Assembly: GCF_030409505.1 (NCBI RefSeq)
Contig: NZ_JAUFPZ010000002.1
Coordinates: forward strand, 3,045,501-3,109,500
DNA from: Zunongwangia endophytica
GTDB lineage: Bacteria; Bacteroidota; Bacteroidia; Flavobacteriales; Flavobacteriaceae
Reading direction: 5' to 3'
Length of the DNA stretch: 64,000 nt
Below, piece after piece: positions 16,922-26,219 of this stretch. Below the pieces are notes generated by a model. The model was not told the DNA's origin. It did not search any database and saw only the letters and a program-made list of their open reading frames with translations. The position numbers and the translations under genes are program-made. Each line of letters opens with the position of its first letter. Within the stretch, counting starts at the first letter, position 1.

Positions 16922-17563
16922 TTAGCCATTAGGGTTATGCAAATGAATGCGTAACCCAACTCCAAAATCCATTAAAATATGATCGTTTAAATAATCGTCA
17001 TAGGCCTCATTTTTTATATCCAATTTTAAAAAATAAGGGGAAACTTTTGCGAAAATCGCCAAGGTTTGATTGAAGCGATAACCAAAGGCTACTCCTAGCT
17101 TATAACTTATCCCATTTTCCCAAAAAGAGTTTGAAGAAAAATCCACCAAATTTCTAAGATTTACACTTCCAATAGCTCCTGTTAGCTGAACATTCATTTG
17201 CCGATCAATAGCGTAGTAATATCCTAATTCAAGGCCATATTCGTTGAATCTTGTTTCGCTTATATTTCCTATTTTTTCAATATTAGTGACTTCGCTCCCA
17301 TGCCATTTTCCATAAAGACCAATAGTAAATTCGGGAACAATAAACACGTGTACACCAAACTGAATTCCCTGATCTAGTTGATAATCGTTGCCAAAACTAG
17401 AGTCACTCATTCCTAAAGGATAAAAAGTAGATAGCTCAAAATAAATTGTTTCAGGATCTTCTGGTTGATACCAGTTTCGATGTGCAACTACCTCAACATC
17501 GCTTTGTTGCGCCAGAAGAAAAGTGTAGCTAAAAATGCCGAATATGAATAGTAACTTTTTCAT
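16922..17563 (-). CDS. Hypothetical outer-membrane beta-barrel protein
   Basis: 213 residues from the ATG at 17563. MKKLLFIFGIFSYTFLLAQQ is a cleavable signal peptide (likely cut after LLAQ). The remainder has many alternating hydrophobic/aromatic strands with glycines (YGLELGYYYAID, YKLGVAFGYRF, DFGVGLRIHLH), as in small outer-membrane barrels, but lacks a clear C-terminal aromatic residue (it ends HLHNPNG). I do not assign a specific family. It follows a lipoprotein gene by 22 bp, so the two are probably co-expressed. The longer frame to 17596 overlaps the neighbour and is unlikely. Confidence 0.65.
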   Translation of the reverse strand: MKKLLFIFGIFSYTFLLAQQSDVEVVAHRNWYQPEDPETIYFELSTFYPLGMSDSSFGNDYQLDQGIQFGVHVFIVPEFTIGLYGKWHGSEVTNIEKIGNISETRFNEYGLELGYYYAIDRQMNVQLTGAIGSVNLRNLVDFSSNSFWENGISYKLGVAFGYRFNQTLAIFAKVSPYFLKLDIKNEAYDDYLNDHILMDFGVGLRIHLHNPNG

Positions 17564-17585
17564 ATAAAAAAGGATGGTACTGGAA

Positions 17586-18272
17586 CTAAAATTCAAAATT
17601 AAAATTGTTGATTTCTGAAGTCACTTTTACAATCGTATCCTTTTCTACTTCAGTGTTTGCCGTGTATTTGATTTTTATGCTAGTGCCTTCAGGAACTGAA
17701 ATTGTATCCTTAAAATTTCGATTCTCTTCATCTAAGCTTAGATAATTTCTAATATAATTTTTAGAGAAGAAATTGGTTTCTTCAGCATCATACAACCCTA
17801 AAGATTGATTTTTCTTACGATATTCCAACACAAATTCAAGGCTATCGGTTTGGTTTCCCATAGCGATATTCAGACTTATGTTCTTAATCTTACTTAACTG
17901 GACAAGCTTAAGGTTAATGATTCCATCTCTTCCTTCAATATTTAGGGAATCAATAAAACTAAGCGATGAATAACCGGGAACGTAATCTTTAGAATATTCT
18001 GGATTAAAATTGATGATTAGACCGCGATTGTAGGAAACCAGCGATACAAAATCTACTCTTCCTAAATTTTTACTTTTGGCTTCGCCTAAAACATGATATT
18101 CTAATGCTCTATCGGTAGTTACATTTACCGGAATATTTTTTAAAGCAACACTATTGGAATCGGTTAAAGTTGCAAATACTGCCAATCGCTGATTTTCGGT
18201 GACGAGCACATCATCGCTGGTACAAGCGGAAAACCCGATTATAAATATAATCGCAACACTTATTTTTTTCAT
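17586..18272 (-). CDS. Hypothetical lipoprotein
   Basis: 228 residues. MKKISVAIIFIIGFSACTSDD is a signal peptide with lipobox FSAC and an Asp-rich +2/+3 region, the pattern linked to surface export in Bacteroidota. The body is rich in predicted beta strands (LAVFATLTDSNSVALKNIPV) and may be an Ig-like or carboxypeptidase-regulatory-like fold; this is only an impression. It is the first gene of a pair with the beta-barrel protein downstream. Confidence 0.65.
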   Translation of the reverse strand: MKKISVAIIFIIGFSACTSDDVLVTENQRLAVFATLTDSNSVALKNIPVNVTTDRALEYHVLGEAKSKNLGRVDFVSLVSYNRGLIINFNPEYSKDYVPGYSSLSFIDSLNIEGRDGIINLKLVQLSKIKNISLNIAMGNQTDSLEFVLEYRKKNQSLGLYDAEETNFFSKNYIRNYLSLDEENRNFKDTISVPEGTSIKIKYTANTEVEKDTIVKVTSEINNFNFEF

Positions 18273-18332
18273 AATCTAATATTACATCAAATAGATGCTA
18301 AATACTAAAAATGGTTGCTTTAAACCTGAAAT

Positions 18333-19550
18333 TTAACGATTTAGAATCCAGCTTTCTGGATTATATTTATTGGTGTTCTGAAAGATTAGAAAGTGTAAAG
18401 TTGTTTTACCAGAGCTTTTACTGGTAGCCACCACACCAAGTTCCTGCCCGATGCTTACATAATCTCCTTTTCGTACAGCAACACTTTCCAGGTTATCGTA
18501 AATCGTGATATAATCTCCATGCCTTAGCATTACCGCTTTGTTTGCTCCTTTTAAGATCTGAACTTCACTAACGGTTCCCTCAAAAACAGCTCTGGCTTTA
18601 CCACCCTTATCGGTATCGATATTTATACCGCTATTGTTAATTGAAATATTACTAACCACAGGGTGTGGTTGTTTCCCAAACTTCATACTTATTGTACCTG
18701 TTTTTACAGGCCAGGGTAATTTTCCTTTATTACTGGCGAAATCTTTAGCTAAAGCTTTAGCTTCCGGAGTTAATTCAAAAACGTCACGTTTTGCTGAACC
18801 CGATTTTTTATTGGTTTCAGCGATCGAAGCTTTAATCATCGCATCGATCTTACGCTCAATTTCGTCAATTTCCTGCTGTGCTTTTCTAATTTGCGAAGCG
18901 AACTGACCTTCTTTAGCCGTGATGGTTTTCATTAATTCCTGCTGAGATTTCTTATTTTCTTCTAATCGTGCTCTGGTTTTGCGATTCTCAGCTACTAACT
19001 TATCTTTTTCTTCTTTTTGGTAGGCAAGGCGTGTGTTTAAACGTTGCAAATCGACCGTACGGATCTTTATTTGCTCTCCTTGCTGTTTTCTGTACTCTGT
19101 GTATTGTTTTAAATATTCCAGCCGTTTATACGCCTGTAAAAAGCTTTCCGAAGAAAGTAAAAACATAATCCGGCTTTGTTGCGATTTGCTGCGATAAGAC
19201 TTTTTGATCATCACCGCATAATCAGCTTTCAAACTTTCTAATTCTTTCCTTAAACTAGAAATTTTGTTTTCATTCTCATTCATTTCCTGCGTGAGAAGAC
19301 TTGCCTGCCTGTTGGTTACCTGTATTAAATTTTCGGTGCTTTTAATTTGCTGATTCAAATCCTGAACTTCATTCAGAATTGATTTTTCCTTTTTCTTGTT
19401 GTTACTTCTAAGATCGGATATTCGACGAATTTCGTTTTGAAGTTCCATTCTTTTTTTCTCCAAAGCTTCTCTTGTGCTTTGAGAAAATGAATTGGTAGCC
19501 ACCAAAAAGGTTGCAGCAACAACGAGATATTTAAAGAAATTCAATTTCAT
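18333..19550 (-). CDS. EnvC-like murein hydrolase activator (coiled coil plus degenerate LytM)
   Basis: 405 residues. A signal peptide (1-23) is followed by a long coiled coil (about 25-245, e.g. TREALEKKRMELQNEIRRIS) and a C-terminal LytM/M23-like domain (about 285-405). The zinc ligands of an active M23 enzyme are not all present: the HxxxD position reads NNSGINID and the HxH position reads TLHFLIF. This matches EnvC/NlpD-type activators that turn on cell-wall amidases at the septum without cutting peptidoglycan themselves. The ATG overlaps the TGA of the upstream DUF4292 gene (ATGA), so they are coupled. Confidence 0.85.
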   Translation of the reverse strand: MKLNFFKYLVVAATFLVATNSFSQSTREALEKKRMELQNEIRRISDLRSNNKKKEKSILNEVQDLNQQIKSTENLIQVTNRQASLLTQEMNENENKISSLRKELESLKADYAVMIKKSYRSKSQQSRIMFLLSSESFLQAYKRLEYLKQYTEYRKQQGEQIKIRTVDLQRLNTRLAYQKEEKDKLVAENRKTRARLEENKKSQQELMKTITAKEGQFASQIRKAQQEIDEIERKIDAMIKASIAETNKKSGSAKRDVFELTPEAKALAKDFASNKGKLPWPVKTGTISMKFGKQPHPVVSNISINNSGINIDTDKGGKARAVFEGTVSEVQILKGANKAVMLRHGDYITIYDNLESVAVRKGDYVSIGQELGVVATSKSSGKTTLHFLIFQNTNKYNPESWILNR

Positions 19551-20317
19551 TTTACAGAAATTTCATCGTAACCAGAAGGAATACTGAAGGGGAAACTTAC
19601 GTCACCGTCAAATTCAATCGAACGATACTGGATGGTAATATTAGTGCTTTCGCTACTTTCGTTTGCGATGATGGTAATGGTTTCAGGAAAAATTCTTCCA
19701 GAAATAGTTTGATAATCATCGTAAGTTACCGTTACACTTCTATTCTTATCCTCCTGAGCCAACTGCTGTGCTTTAGCTTTGTAAGTTTTGCTATCTAGCA
19801 TAAACATTTTTTTCACATCAGATTCTTTCTTCGGAAGTAATTGAAAACCTCTTGCAGATTCGCTTAAAGTATAACCATCTGTCCTAAGATCATAAATCGC
19901 CTGGCCAATCAATAAATTCTGAAGTTTATCGAAATCTAGCGGCGTCCCTAACCATTTACTTACTAAACTGAAATCACCATCAAAATATGATTTTCCTACT
20001 TTTTCGTAATAGCTTACTTTCTCTGGAGTGATGTAAACTTTTGCCATCGGGAAACCAAGAATACTGGCGCTCATCCAAATAGCTTTATCTTTTTCCATAC
20101 GAAAACTTAGATTTACCGATTGTGATCTATCAGAGTTTTGATAAGTCGCTCTAAGTTTCCCGGATATGGTATTGAAATCAACTGCCTTATCGTAGTGATT
20201 TTTAATAACGCCAGATGCTTTCGCGTTGCTCCTTTCAAAACCAGTTGCAGCTTTTTTTGTTCCACATGCAACAGTGGTGATGGTTATTAAGACAACAATT
20301 ATTATACGTTTGATCAT
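19547..20317 (-). CDS. DUF4292 domain-containing lipoprotein
   Basis: 256 residues with N-terminal lipobox ITTVACGTKKAA. The body (ISGKLRATYQNSDRSQSVNL, MEKDKAIWMSASILGFPMAK, VTVTYDDYQTISGRIFPETI) matches the DUF4292 family, whose members have a LolA/LolB-like beta-sheet appearance. The function is unknown; involvement in lipoprotein or outer-membrane assembly is inference. It overlaps both neighbours by 4 bp: the TPR gene upstream and the EnvC-like gene downstream. Confidence 0.8.
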   Translation of the reverse strand: MIKRIIIVVLITITTVACGTKKAATGFERSNAKASGVIKNHYDKAVDFNTISGKLRATYQNSDRSQSVNLSFRMEKDKAIWMSASILGFPMAKVYITPEKVSYYEKVGKSYFDGDFSLVSKWLGTPLDFDKLQNLLIGQAIYDLRTDGYTLSESARGFQLLPKKESDVKKMFMLDSKTYKAKAQQLAQEDKNRSVTVTYDDYQTISGRIFPETITIIANESSESTNITIQYRSIEFDGDVSFPFSIPSGYDEISVK

Positions 20318-21696
20318 TTAGTTTCTTCTTTTAAAATTTTAATTGCCTTTGCTTTATACTCATTAGCACTTTCCTTATCCTCCATACCTGTATAAGAAAC
20401 AGCAATCTGCTGATAGAAATCGGCTTGCATTCTTGGATTTTCAATTAAAAAATCCAGTCCAAAAGTAAGAATTTCGACCGCTTCAGAATAATTTTTAAGT
20501 TTATTTAAGGCTACGCCATTTAATAGATAAAAAATTGGTTGTGCCGGGAAGATATCTCTAGCTTCTGAGGCAAGATCTTTAGCGCCTTCAAAACGTTGCT
20601 GATCGATTCTTAAAATCAGCGTATTTTTTATCATCTCAAAATTAGCAGGATCTTCTTTCAAGCCCATTTCAAAATAACGCAAAGCATCTGCTTTATTATC
20701 ACCTTTTAAATAATACTCTCCTAATTTTCTATAAAGTGAGGGCTCATTTTCCAAATTGGAAAGAATTTGACTTACTTTCATAAGTTCACTTTCCCATTGC
20801 GGATTCTCATTTACAAAAAGTAAAAAGTCGTTTAGAACTTTATATTTTGAAGCTGCGTCTATCTCTTCAGATCTAAACACAATTTCCATTGAATTTACCG
20901 CATCTTCCGGCTGTTCCTTATTCAGAAAAAATTTATAAAGCGCTAAATGAGCAAGACTGGAACCGGGACTATATTTTAAAAGTTCTTGTGCCGTATCAAA
21001 AGCTTCTTCCTCCATATCCTCGTCGCTGTAAACGTAGATAAGATTGAGGTAATTTTGTTCTTCTTCGGGATTTTCCTGAATAGCTTTTTCTAAACTGGAG
21101 ATCTGAGCATCGGTATTGTTGGTACGCGCATAGATTTGGCGTCGCATCCTAGTTCGGTAATTATTCTTGCCGTATTGCTGATCTAAACTATCGATTAGCT
21201 TTAAAGCACTATCATAATGATCGCTTAGAATATATAAATCGGCTAAATCTTCTCTATATTTTTTATCGATTTTGATTAAATCCCTCAGAATTACTATCGC
21301 ACTTTCGTAGTCTACAGCTGCAATTTCATTCTCGTAATAATCTCTAAGAATATTCTCCTGTTTTGGCTTAAGCGCTAAGGCTTTTATAAAATTCGGTTTT
21401 GCATTTTCGAACTCTTCTAACGAATAATAGTTTTTAGCCATTTCGTAATACACAATCGCTTTACTATTATCGATTGCCAGGCATTTTTGTAAGACGCTAT
21501 TCGACTTTTCGTAATTTTCGATGCCTCGCTGTTTTAGAGCTTCAAAAAAATATTCCTGAAAAGCATCCTCTACTTCGCCAAGATCAGTATTTACTGTAGC
21601 GCTATTTTCTTCTTCTTGCTGAAAAAAAGCAAAGGCCTTTCCCGGTAACAGAAAAAGGTTTCCAAGAAAGACCAATATGAATATATTTTTCAGCAA
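20314..21696 (-). CDS. Tetratricopeptide-repeat protein
   Basis: 460 residues with a hydrophobic signal-like start (MLKNIFILVFLGNLFLLPGKAFA) followed by at least nine TPR-like helical pairs (KAIVYYEMAKNYYSLEEFEN, LYRKLGEYYLKGDNKADALR). It is probably periplasmic or outer-membrane associated. The start codon is TTG at 21696, chosen because it just includes the signal peptide and no ATG is available. It overlaps the DUF4292 lipoprotein gene, and the set with the EnvC-like gene suggests a cell-envelope assembly role (inference). Confidence 0.8.
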   Translation of the reverse strand: MLKNIFILVFLGNLFLLPGKAFAFFQQEEENSATVNTDLGEVEDAFQEYFFEALKQRGIENYEKSNSVLQKCLAIDNSKAIVYYEMAKNYYSLEEFENAKPNFIKALALKPKQENILRDYYENEIAAVDYESAIVILRDLIKIDKKYREDLADLYILSDHYDSALKLIDSLDQQYGKNNYRTRMRRQIYARTNNTDAQISSLEKAIQENPEEEQNYLNLIYVYSDEDMEEEAFDTAQELLKYSPGSSLAHLALYKFFLNKEQPEDAVNSMEIVFRSEEIDAASKYKVLNDFLLFVNENPQWESELMKVSQILSNLENEPSLYRKLGEYYLKGDNKADALRYFEMGLKEDPANFEMIKNTLILRIDQQRFEGAKDLASEARDIFPAQPIFYLLNGVALNKLKNYSEAVEILTFGLDFLIENPRMQADFYQQIAVSYTGMEDKESANEYKAKAIKILKEETK

Positions 21697-21724
21697 AATA
21701 GGTTTTAGGATTTGGGTTCAATAA

Positions 21725-22735
21725 CTATTCCAATACAGAATAATCACCGATACTGATTTGGGTAAATTCTCCGTTGAATTTAGCAAAATTACCAATCATG
21801 GCGTTATCCAATTTTGCATTTTTTACTTCAGCAAAAGTCTGAATAAGACTATTTTTTATTGTTGAATTTTCAATTTTTGTTCCGTTCCCAATAGAAACAT
21901 GAGGACCGATCTTAGCATTGATTAATTCTACATTTTCGCCTATAAAGCAAGGTTCGGTAATTTCAGTATCCTTTATTTTTACGCTATCAGCGATTAATTT
22001 TTCACCGTCTTTATGTAAAAAGTTAAGCATTCTGCCGTTGGTTTCTACGGTTACATTTTTATTTCCGCAGTCCATCCATTCGTCTACTTTGCCGGGCACA
22101 AATCGAAGTCCGTTTGCCTGCATAGCTTTAATACCATCGTTTATTTGATATTCGCCACCATGAACGATATTATTATCTAATACTTTTTGAAGTTCAGCTT
22201 TTAAGATAGCTACATCTTTAAAATAGTAAATCCCAATGACCGCGAGATCTGAAACAAATTCGGTTGGTTTTTCAACAAGCTCGGTTATTTCTCTATTCTC
22301 ATTCAGATTCACAACACCAAAAGCTGAAGGATTTTTTACCTGCTTTACCCAAATAACACTATCGGCATCTTTATCTAATGTAAAATCTGCTTTAAAAAGA
22401 GTGTCTGCATAAGCAATAACTGCGGGGCCGCTTAATGAATCTTTAGCACACATAATCGCATGGCCAGTTCCTAATGGTTTATCCTGATAATAGATTGTTC
22501 CTTTTGCGCCTAAACTTTCTGCGATATCTTTAAGATCGTTTTCTATCTTTTCTCCAAAATCCTCAGCAATAATAAAAGCAACTTCATCGACCTTTTCATC
22601 TAATACTTTTGCGATATCCTGCACCAAACGATGCACAATAGGTTTACCAGCAATAGGAATTAAAGGTTTTGGAGTAGTTAATGTATGTGGCCTAAGGCGT
22701 GAACCTCTTCCCGCCATGGGTACAATAATCTTCAT
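21725..22735 (-). CDS. Sugar-phosphate nucleotidyltransferase
   Basis: 336 residues. The N-terminal pyrophosphorylase signature GRGSRLRPHTLTTPKPLIPI (9-28) binds the nucleotide and pyrophosphate, and GTGHAIMCAKDS and AYADTLF follow. The C-terminal ~80 residues form a left-handed beta-helix of hexapeptide repeats (IKDTEITEPCFIGENVEL), as in glucose-1-phosphate thymidylyl- or uridylyltransferases. Substrate cannot be fixed from sequence. It activates a sugar 1-phosphate to an NDP-sugar for surface glycans or envelope precursors. It lies 28 bp upstream of the TPR gene and 48 bp downstream of dut. Confidence 0.85.
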   Translation of the reverse strand: MKIIVPMAGRGSRLRPHTLTTPKPLIPIAGKPIVHRLVQDIAKVLDEKVDEVAFIIAEDFGEKIENDLKDIAESLGAKGTIYYQDKPLGTGHAIMCAKDSLSGPAVIAYADTLFKADFTLDKDADSVIWVKQVKNPSAFGVVNLNENREITELVEKPTEFVSDLAVIGIYYFKDVAILKAELQKVLDNNIVHGGEYQINDGIKAMQANGLRFVPGKVDEWMDCGNKNVTVETNGRMLNFLHKDGEKLIADSVKIKDTEITEPCFIGENVELINAKIGPHVSIGNGTKIENSTIKNSLIQTFAEVKNAKLDNAMIGNFAKFNGEFTQISIGDYSVLE

Positions 22736-22783
22736 GGATTCGTTTGTTTGATTTTAGTATTCTATTTTAAAGAAAGGTTAGAA

Positions 22784-23218
22784 CTATTTTGTTCCTGTAC
22801 TGCCAAACCCGCCAGCTCCGCGTACACTTTCTGTAAGTACTTCTACTTCTTCCCAATCAATATGCTCGTGCTTGGCAATTACTAATTGCGCTACACGTTC
22901 TCCATTTTCTATTGTAAAATCATCGTTAGATAAATTCACTAAAATTACACCAATTTCACCTCGATAATCAGCATCAATGGTACCAGGAGCATTAAGCACA
23001 GTAATTCCTTTTTTAGCAGCAAGGCCACTTCTTGGTCGTACCTGCGCTTCGTAACCTACAGGAAGCTCAATAAACAATCCTGTTTTTACGATCGCTCTCT
23101 CTAATGGTTTAAGAGTTACCGGCTCTGCAAGTTCGGCTCTAAGATCTATTCCTGCGGAAGCTTCTGTAGCGTAACTAGGTAAATCGTGTGAACTTTTGTT
23201 GATTATTTTAATAGTCAT
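22784..23218 (-). CDS. dut: dUTP diphosphatase
   Basis: 144 residues, the size of trimeric dUTPases, which hydrolyse dUTP to dUMP and pyrophosphate and keep uracil out of DNA. All five motifs are seen: [10 protein letters not shown] (20-29), [30 protein letters not shown] (with the catalytic Asp), ERVAQLVI and the C-terminal [11 protein letters not shown]-loop-like arm. Its ATG overlaps the TGA of the flippase gene (ATGA), so the two are translationally coupled. Confidence 0.95.
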   Translation of the reverse strand: MTIKIINKSSHDLPSYATEASAGIDLRAELAEPVTLKPLERAIVKTGLFIELPVGYEAQVRPRSGLAAKKGITVLNAPGTIDADYRGEIGVILVNLSNDDFTIENGERVAQLVIAKHEHIDWEEVEVLTESVRGAGGFGSTGTK

Positions 23219-24660
23219 GATCGTTTTAAAATTTTCTTTATGTCTTCTTGTTCTTTAAAGTACGTAATTCCCACAAATATGAGAACAAATAAGGCTCCAA
23301 CTATATAATTTTGCCTGAAGTATATAAAACTTACCGCCGATAATGCTATCGAAAGCAGTAAATAAAATCCTATTTTCTTAACGTTGTAAGGTACACGGTA
23401 GTATTTTCTTCCGAAGAAATATGAAATAAGCATCATACTCCCGTAAGCAGCCAAAGTTGCCCACGCTGCGACCATAAAACCAAATTTACCGATTAGCGTA
23501 ACGTTTAGCACAATTGTTATGAGCGCACCAAAAATTGAAATATACATTCCCATTCTTGTTCTATCGGTAAGCTTGTACCAAACTGATAGATTATGATAAA
23601 TACCTAAAAATAAATTGGCTAAAAGAATCACAGGAACGATAGACATTGCAACCCAATAATCCTCGTCCCGAATTAAGTATTCCTTAAAAATATCTATAAA
23701 ACTGACCAAAACTAACAAAATCAATCCACCAGTAATGACAAAGTAATTAAGGATTTTAGCATAGGTTGTTTTTGCATTTTTTTCTTTGGCATGATTAAAG
23801 AAAAAAGGCTCTGCTCCCATTTTGAATGCCTGTATGTAAATCATCATAAAAACGGCTAGCTTATAACAGCCCGAATATGCGCCCATAATTTCTTCGGAAA
23901 GGATATCTTTTAGTAAAAGCTTATCCAGGTTTTCATTAATGATGAATGAAATTCCCGCAAGCATGATTGGCCAACCGTACTTCCACATTTGCTTTAAGAG
24001 TGAAAAACTAAACTGAATTTTAGTTTTAAAGAAATAGGGCAAAAGAATTAAAAACGTCACCACACTAGCAGCCAGGTTTGCCAGAAAAATATAGCCTAAA
24101 ATATCCTTTTCAGAAAAATGATTTAAAATATATTCTGGCGCAATCGCAGGGAATTTTGGTACGAGCCACAATAGATAAAGATTAACTGCAAAAACAATAC
24201 AAACATTTAAAAGCTTTATGGAAGCAAATCTAATTGGTCTATTCGTTGCTCTTAAATAAGCAAAAGGAACAACCACGAGCGTGTCTAATATTAATACAGA
24301 AAAAAGAATATTAAAAAAGAAAGGATCTAAATCTAGAAAATTCATAAATGAATCTCTAAAAAGCATTCCCAATCCAAAGAAAAGCAAGGTTGTTACCGTT
24401 AACGCCATAAATGAAGTCGAAAAAACTTTCTTTTTATCGTCTGCCCTACTAAAAAATCTAAAGAAAGAAGTTTCCATTCCATACGTAAGCAAAACATTAA
24501 AAAATGCCGCCCAAATATAGAATGTTGTATTTATGGAATAATGTCCGGTACCAAGAATACCGGTATGTAAAGGGACTAAAATAAAATTTAGAAGCCTTGG
24601 TACAACAGTGGCAATACCGTAAATGATTGTATCCTGAAAAAATCGCTTTAAAGTACTCAA
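23215..24660 (-). CDS. Polysaccharide biosynthesis protein / oligosaccharide flippase (MOP superfamily)
   Basis: 481 residues of highly hydrophobic sequence with about 12-14 transmembrane helices. The N-terminus ([20 protein letters not shown], then [11 protein letters not shown]) is typical of Wzx/RfbX-type flippases of the MOP superfamily, which move undecaprenyl-linked oligosaccharides across the inner membrane. The start codon is TTG at 24660; no in-frame ATG lies nearby and the family N-terminus fits. It is coupled to dut and the nucleotidyltransferase. The glycan transported is not shown. Confidence 0.85.
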   Translation of the reverse strand: MSTLKRFFQDTIIYGIATVVPRLLNFILVPLHTGILGTGHYSINTTFYIWAAFFNVLLTYGMETSFFRFFSRADDKKKVFSTSFMALTVTTLLFFGLGMLFRDSFMNFLDLDPFFFNILFSVLILDTLVVVPFAYLRATNRPIRFASIKLLNVCIVFAVNLYLLWLVPKFPAIAPEYILNHFSEKDILGYIFLANLAASVVTFLILLPYFFKTKIQFSFSLLKQMWKYGWPIMLAGISFIINENLDKLLLKDILSEEIMGAYSGCYKLAVFMMIYIQAFKMGAEPFFFNHAKEKNAKTTYAKILNYFVITGGLILLVLVSFIDIFKEYLIRDEDYWVAMSIVPVILLANLFLGIYHNLSVWYKLTDRTRMGMYISIFGALITIVLNVTLIGKFGFMVAAWATLAAYGSMMLISYFFGRKYYRVPYNVKKIGFYLLLSIALSAVSFIYFRQNYIVGALFVLIFVGITYFKEQEDIKKILKRS

Positions 24661-24708
24661 CAGGCTTTAGTTTTCCTGCAAATATCCTAATAATTACGAA
24701 GAAAGCGA

Positions 24709-25149
24709 CTATTTACGCTCCTCGATATCATCTATTAGATAATATTTAGTTTCTCCGCTTTCCTGATACTCTAAAAGTGCCTGATCTTTCTCGATCTTTA
24801 TCGGGCTATCGACCGGGCGTTGCGGCATTTTATTACCGTACTCTTCTTTAGGATCAGAACTCATTACAAAATCAGATTGCTTTACATCAAATATCGCAGT
24901 GTAGCGATTCTCCTCATCTTCGTCGTGAACAACCGGGGATTTTAATCCCTTAAAATAGATATTCTTTAATTCTACACGGTTTTTCTGAATAGTGGTTACC
25001 GGAAGATAAAAAGTCATTTGACCTTTATCTGAAGTATAGTAAGCTTGCTGAAATTGCGCTGGTGGTGTTTCCTGTAGATCTTTATGACTTCTGCAGTTGG
25101 TAAACATAGAAAGAAAAATTATGCTGAAAAATAGATAAGCTGGTTTCAT
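24709..25149 (-). CDS. Hypothetical lipoprotein
   Basis: 146 residues. MKPAYLFFSIIFLSMFTNCRSHK is a signal peptide with lipobox MFTNC. The mature part is hydrophilic and ends in KYYLIDDIEERK. I do not recognise a family. It lies 48 bp upstream of the flippase gene on the same strand and about 80 bp past the atp operon terminator, so it may be the first gene of the envelope operon that continues to 18333. Confidence 0.65.
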   Translation of the reverse strand: MKPAYLFFSIIFLSMFTNCRSHKDLQETPPAQFQQAYYTSDKGQMTFYLPVTTIQKNRVELKNIYFKGLKSPVVHDEDEENRYTAIFDVKQSDFVMSSDPKEEYGNKMPQRPVDSPIKIEKDQALLEYQESGETKYYLIDDIEERK

Positions 25150-25230
25150 AATTGAAGTTTTGATTGTCTCATATTAGAAATCAAATTGAATGCCAAACAG
25201 AGATTTTTTATAAAGGCTAAATTTAAAACT

Positions 25231-25257
25231 AAAAAAACCCGGACTAGCCGGGTTTTT
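25231..25257 (-). terminator. Intrinsic terminator of the atp operon
   Basis: AAAAACCCGG and CCGGGTTTTT form a 10-bp stem around ACTAG. On the minus strand it is followed by a T run and lies 22 bp past the atpG stop. Confidence 0.9.
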
Positions 25258-25279
25258 AAATATATGAAATAAAAATCTT

Positions 25280-26140
25280 TTAATTATTTAGCGCTTCCGC
25301 ACCACCAACGATCTCAAGAATTTCGTTAGTAATAGAAGCCTGTCTTGCTTTGTTATAAGACAATTTAAGAGAGTCTCTAAGTTCAGTTGCATTCTCTGTA
25401 GCTTTGTGCATCGCCGTCATACGGGCACCATGCTCAGAGGCAAATGAATCTCTTAAAGCTTTATACAATTGCATTTTTAAAGACTTCGGAATCAAATCTT
25501 TTACAATTTCCAGTTTTGAAGGCTCAAAGATATAATCTAATTGTACTTCCTCTTCTGTTTCAAACTTAGGAATTGGTAAAAACTGCTCAGTCAATACAGC
25601 TTGTGTCGCTGCATTTTTAAAGTGGTTATAAACCAAAACAATTTTGTCGTAGTTTCCTTCAAGAAACTGTTCCATTAAGTCTTCAGCAATAACAGAAACA
25701 TTTTCAAAACTAAGATCATCGAAGATTTCAGTATTAGTTTTATAAACCTCGAAACTCTTCTTTAGTATGTCATTAGCTTTTTTCCCTATGCTATAAAGAT
25801 GAACATCTTTATCCCCATAGTGGTTTGCTACTGCATATTTAACTCCTTTGATGATATTCGCATTAAAAGCACCAGCCAAACCTCTGTTAGAAGAAATAGC
25901 GACTACAAGTACTTTTTCAACTTCACGTTGCTCTGCATATTTACTGCTGCTATCATCATCTAAGCTAGCACTTAGATCCTGCAAAAGCTGTGATAGCTTT
26001 TGAGAATAAGGCCTCATAGACTCAATAGCATCCTGAGCTTTACTCAACTTTGCTGCAGATACCATTTTCATGGCACTGGTGATCTGCATCGTTGAAGAAA
26101 CCGAGGTAATCCTGCTACGTAATTCTTTTAAGTTTGCCAT
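25280..26140 (-). CDS. atpG: F0F1 ATP synthase subunit gamma
   Basis: The rotor shaft of F1. The N-terminal helix MANLKELRSRITSVSSTMQI, then TSAMKMVSAAKL, and the C-terminal helix with ENATELRDSLKLSYNKARQA and SITNEILEIVGGAEA are the two conserved coiled-coil segments. The 286-residue length is normal. It is the last gene of the operon, 79 bp after atpA with a stable hairpin in the gap, and the terminator follows. atpD and atpC are not downstream. Confidence 0.96.
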   Translation of the reverse strand: MANLKELRSRITSVSSTMQITSAMKMVSAAKLSKAQDAIESMRPYSQKLSQLLQDLSASLDDDSSSKYAEQREVEKVLVVAISSNRGLAGAFNANIIKGVKYAVANHYGDKDVHLYSIGKKANDILKKSFEVYKTNTEIFDDLSFENVSVIAEDLMEQFLEGNYDKIVLVYNHFKNAATQAVLTEQFLPIPKFETEEEVQLDYIFEPSKLEIVKDLIPKSLKMQLYKALRDSFASEHGARMTAMHKATENATELRDSLKLSYNKARQASITNEILEIVGGAEALNN

Positions 26141-26177
26141 ATTTTTAAAATTGGACTAGCCTAAATACTAAATAGAA

Positions 26178-26208
26178 CAAAGAGTACAATGCTATTTTGC
26201 ACTCTTTG
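26178..26208 (-). promoter_or_regulatory. Stable hairpin in the atpA-atpG gap
   Basis: The minus-strand RNA can form a 12-bp stem (CAAAGAGTGCAA with TTGTACTCTTTG, one G-U pair) around AATAGCA. No long T run follows, so it looks more like an mRNA processing or stability element than a terminator. Confidence 0.45.
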
Positions 26209-26219
26209 CTTATAAAATG

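Noticed and set aside
17344..17356. CACGTG in the beta-barrel gene as a parS site
   Set aside because: The arms do not match beyond the central six bases.
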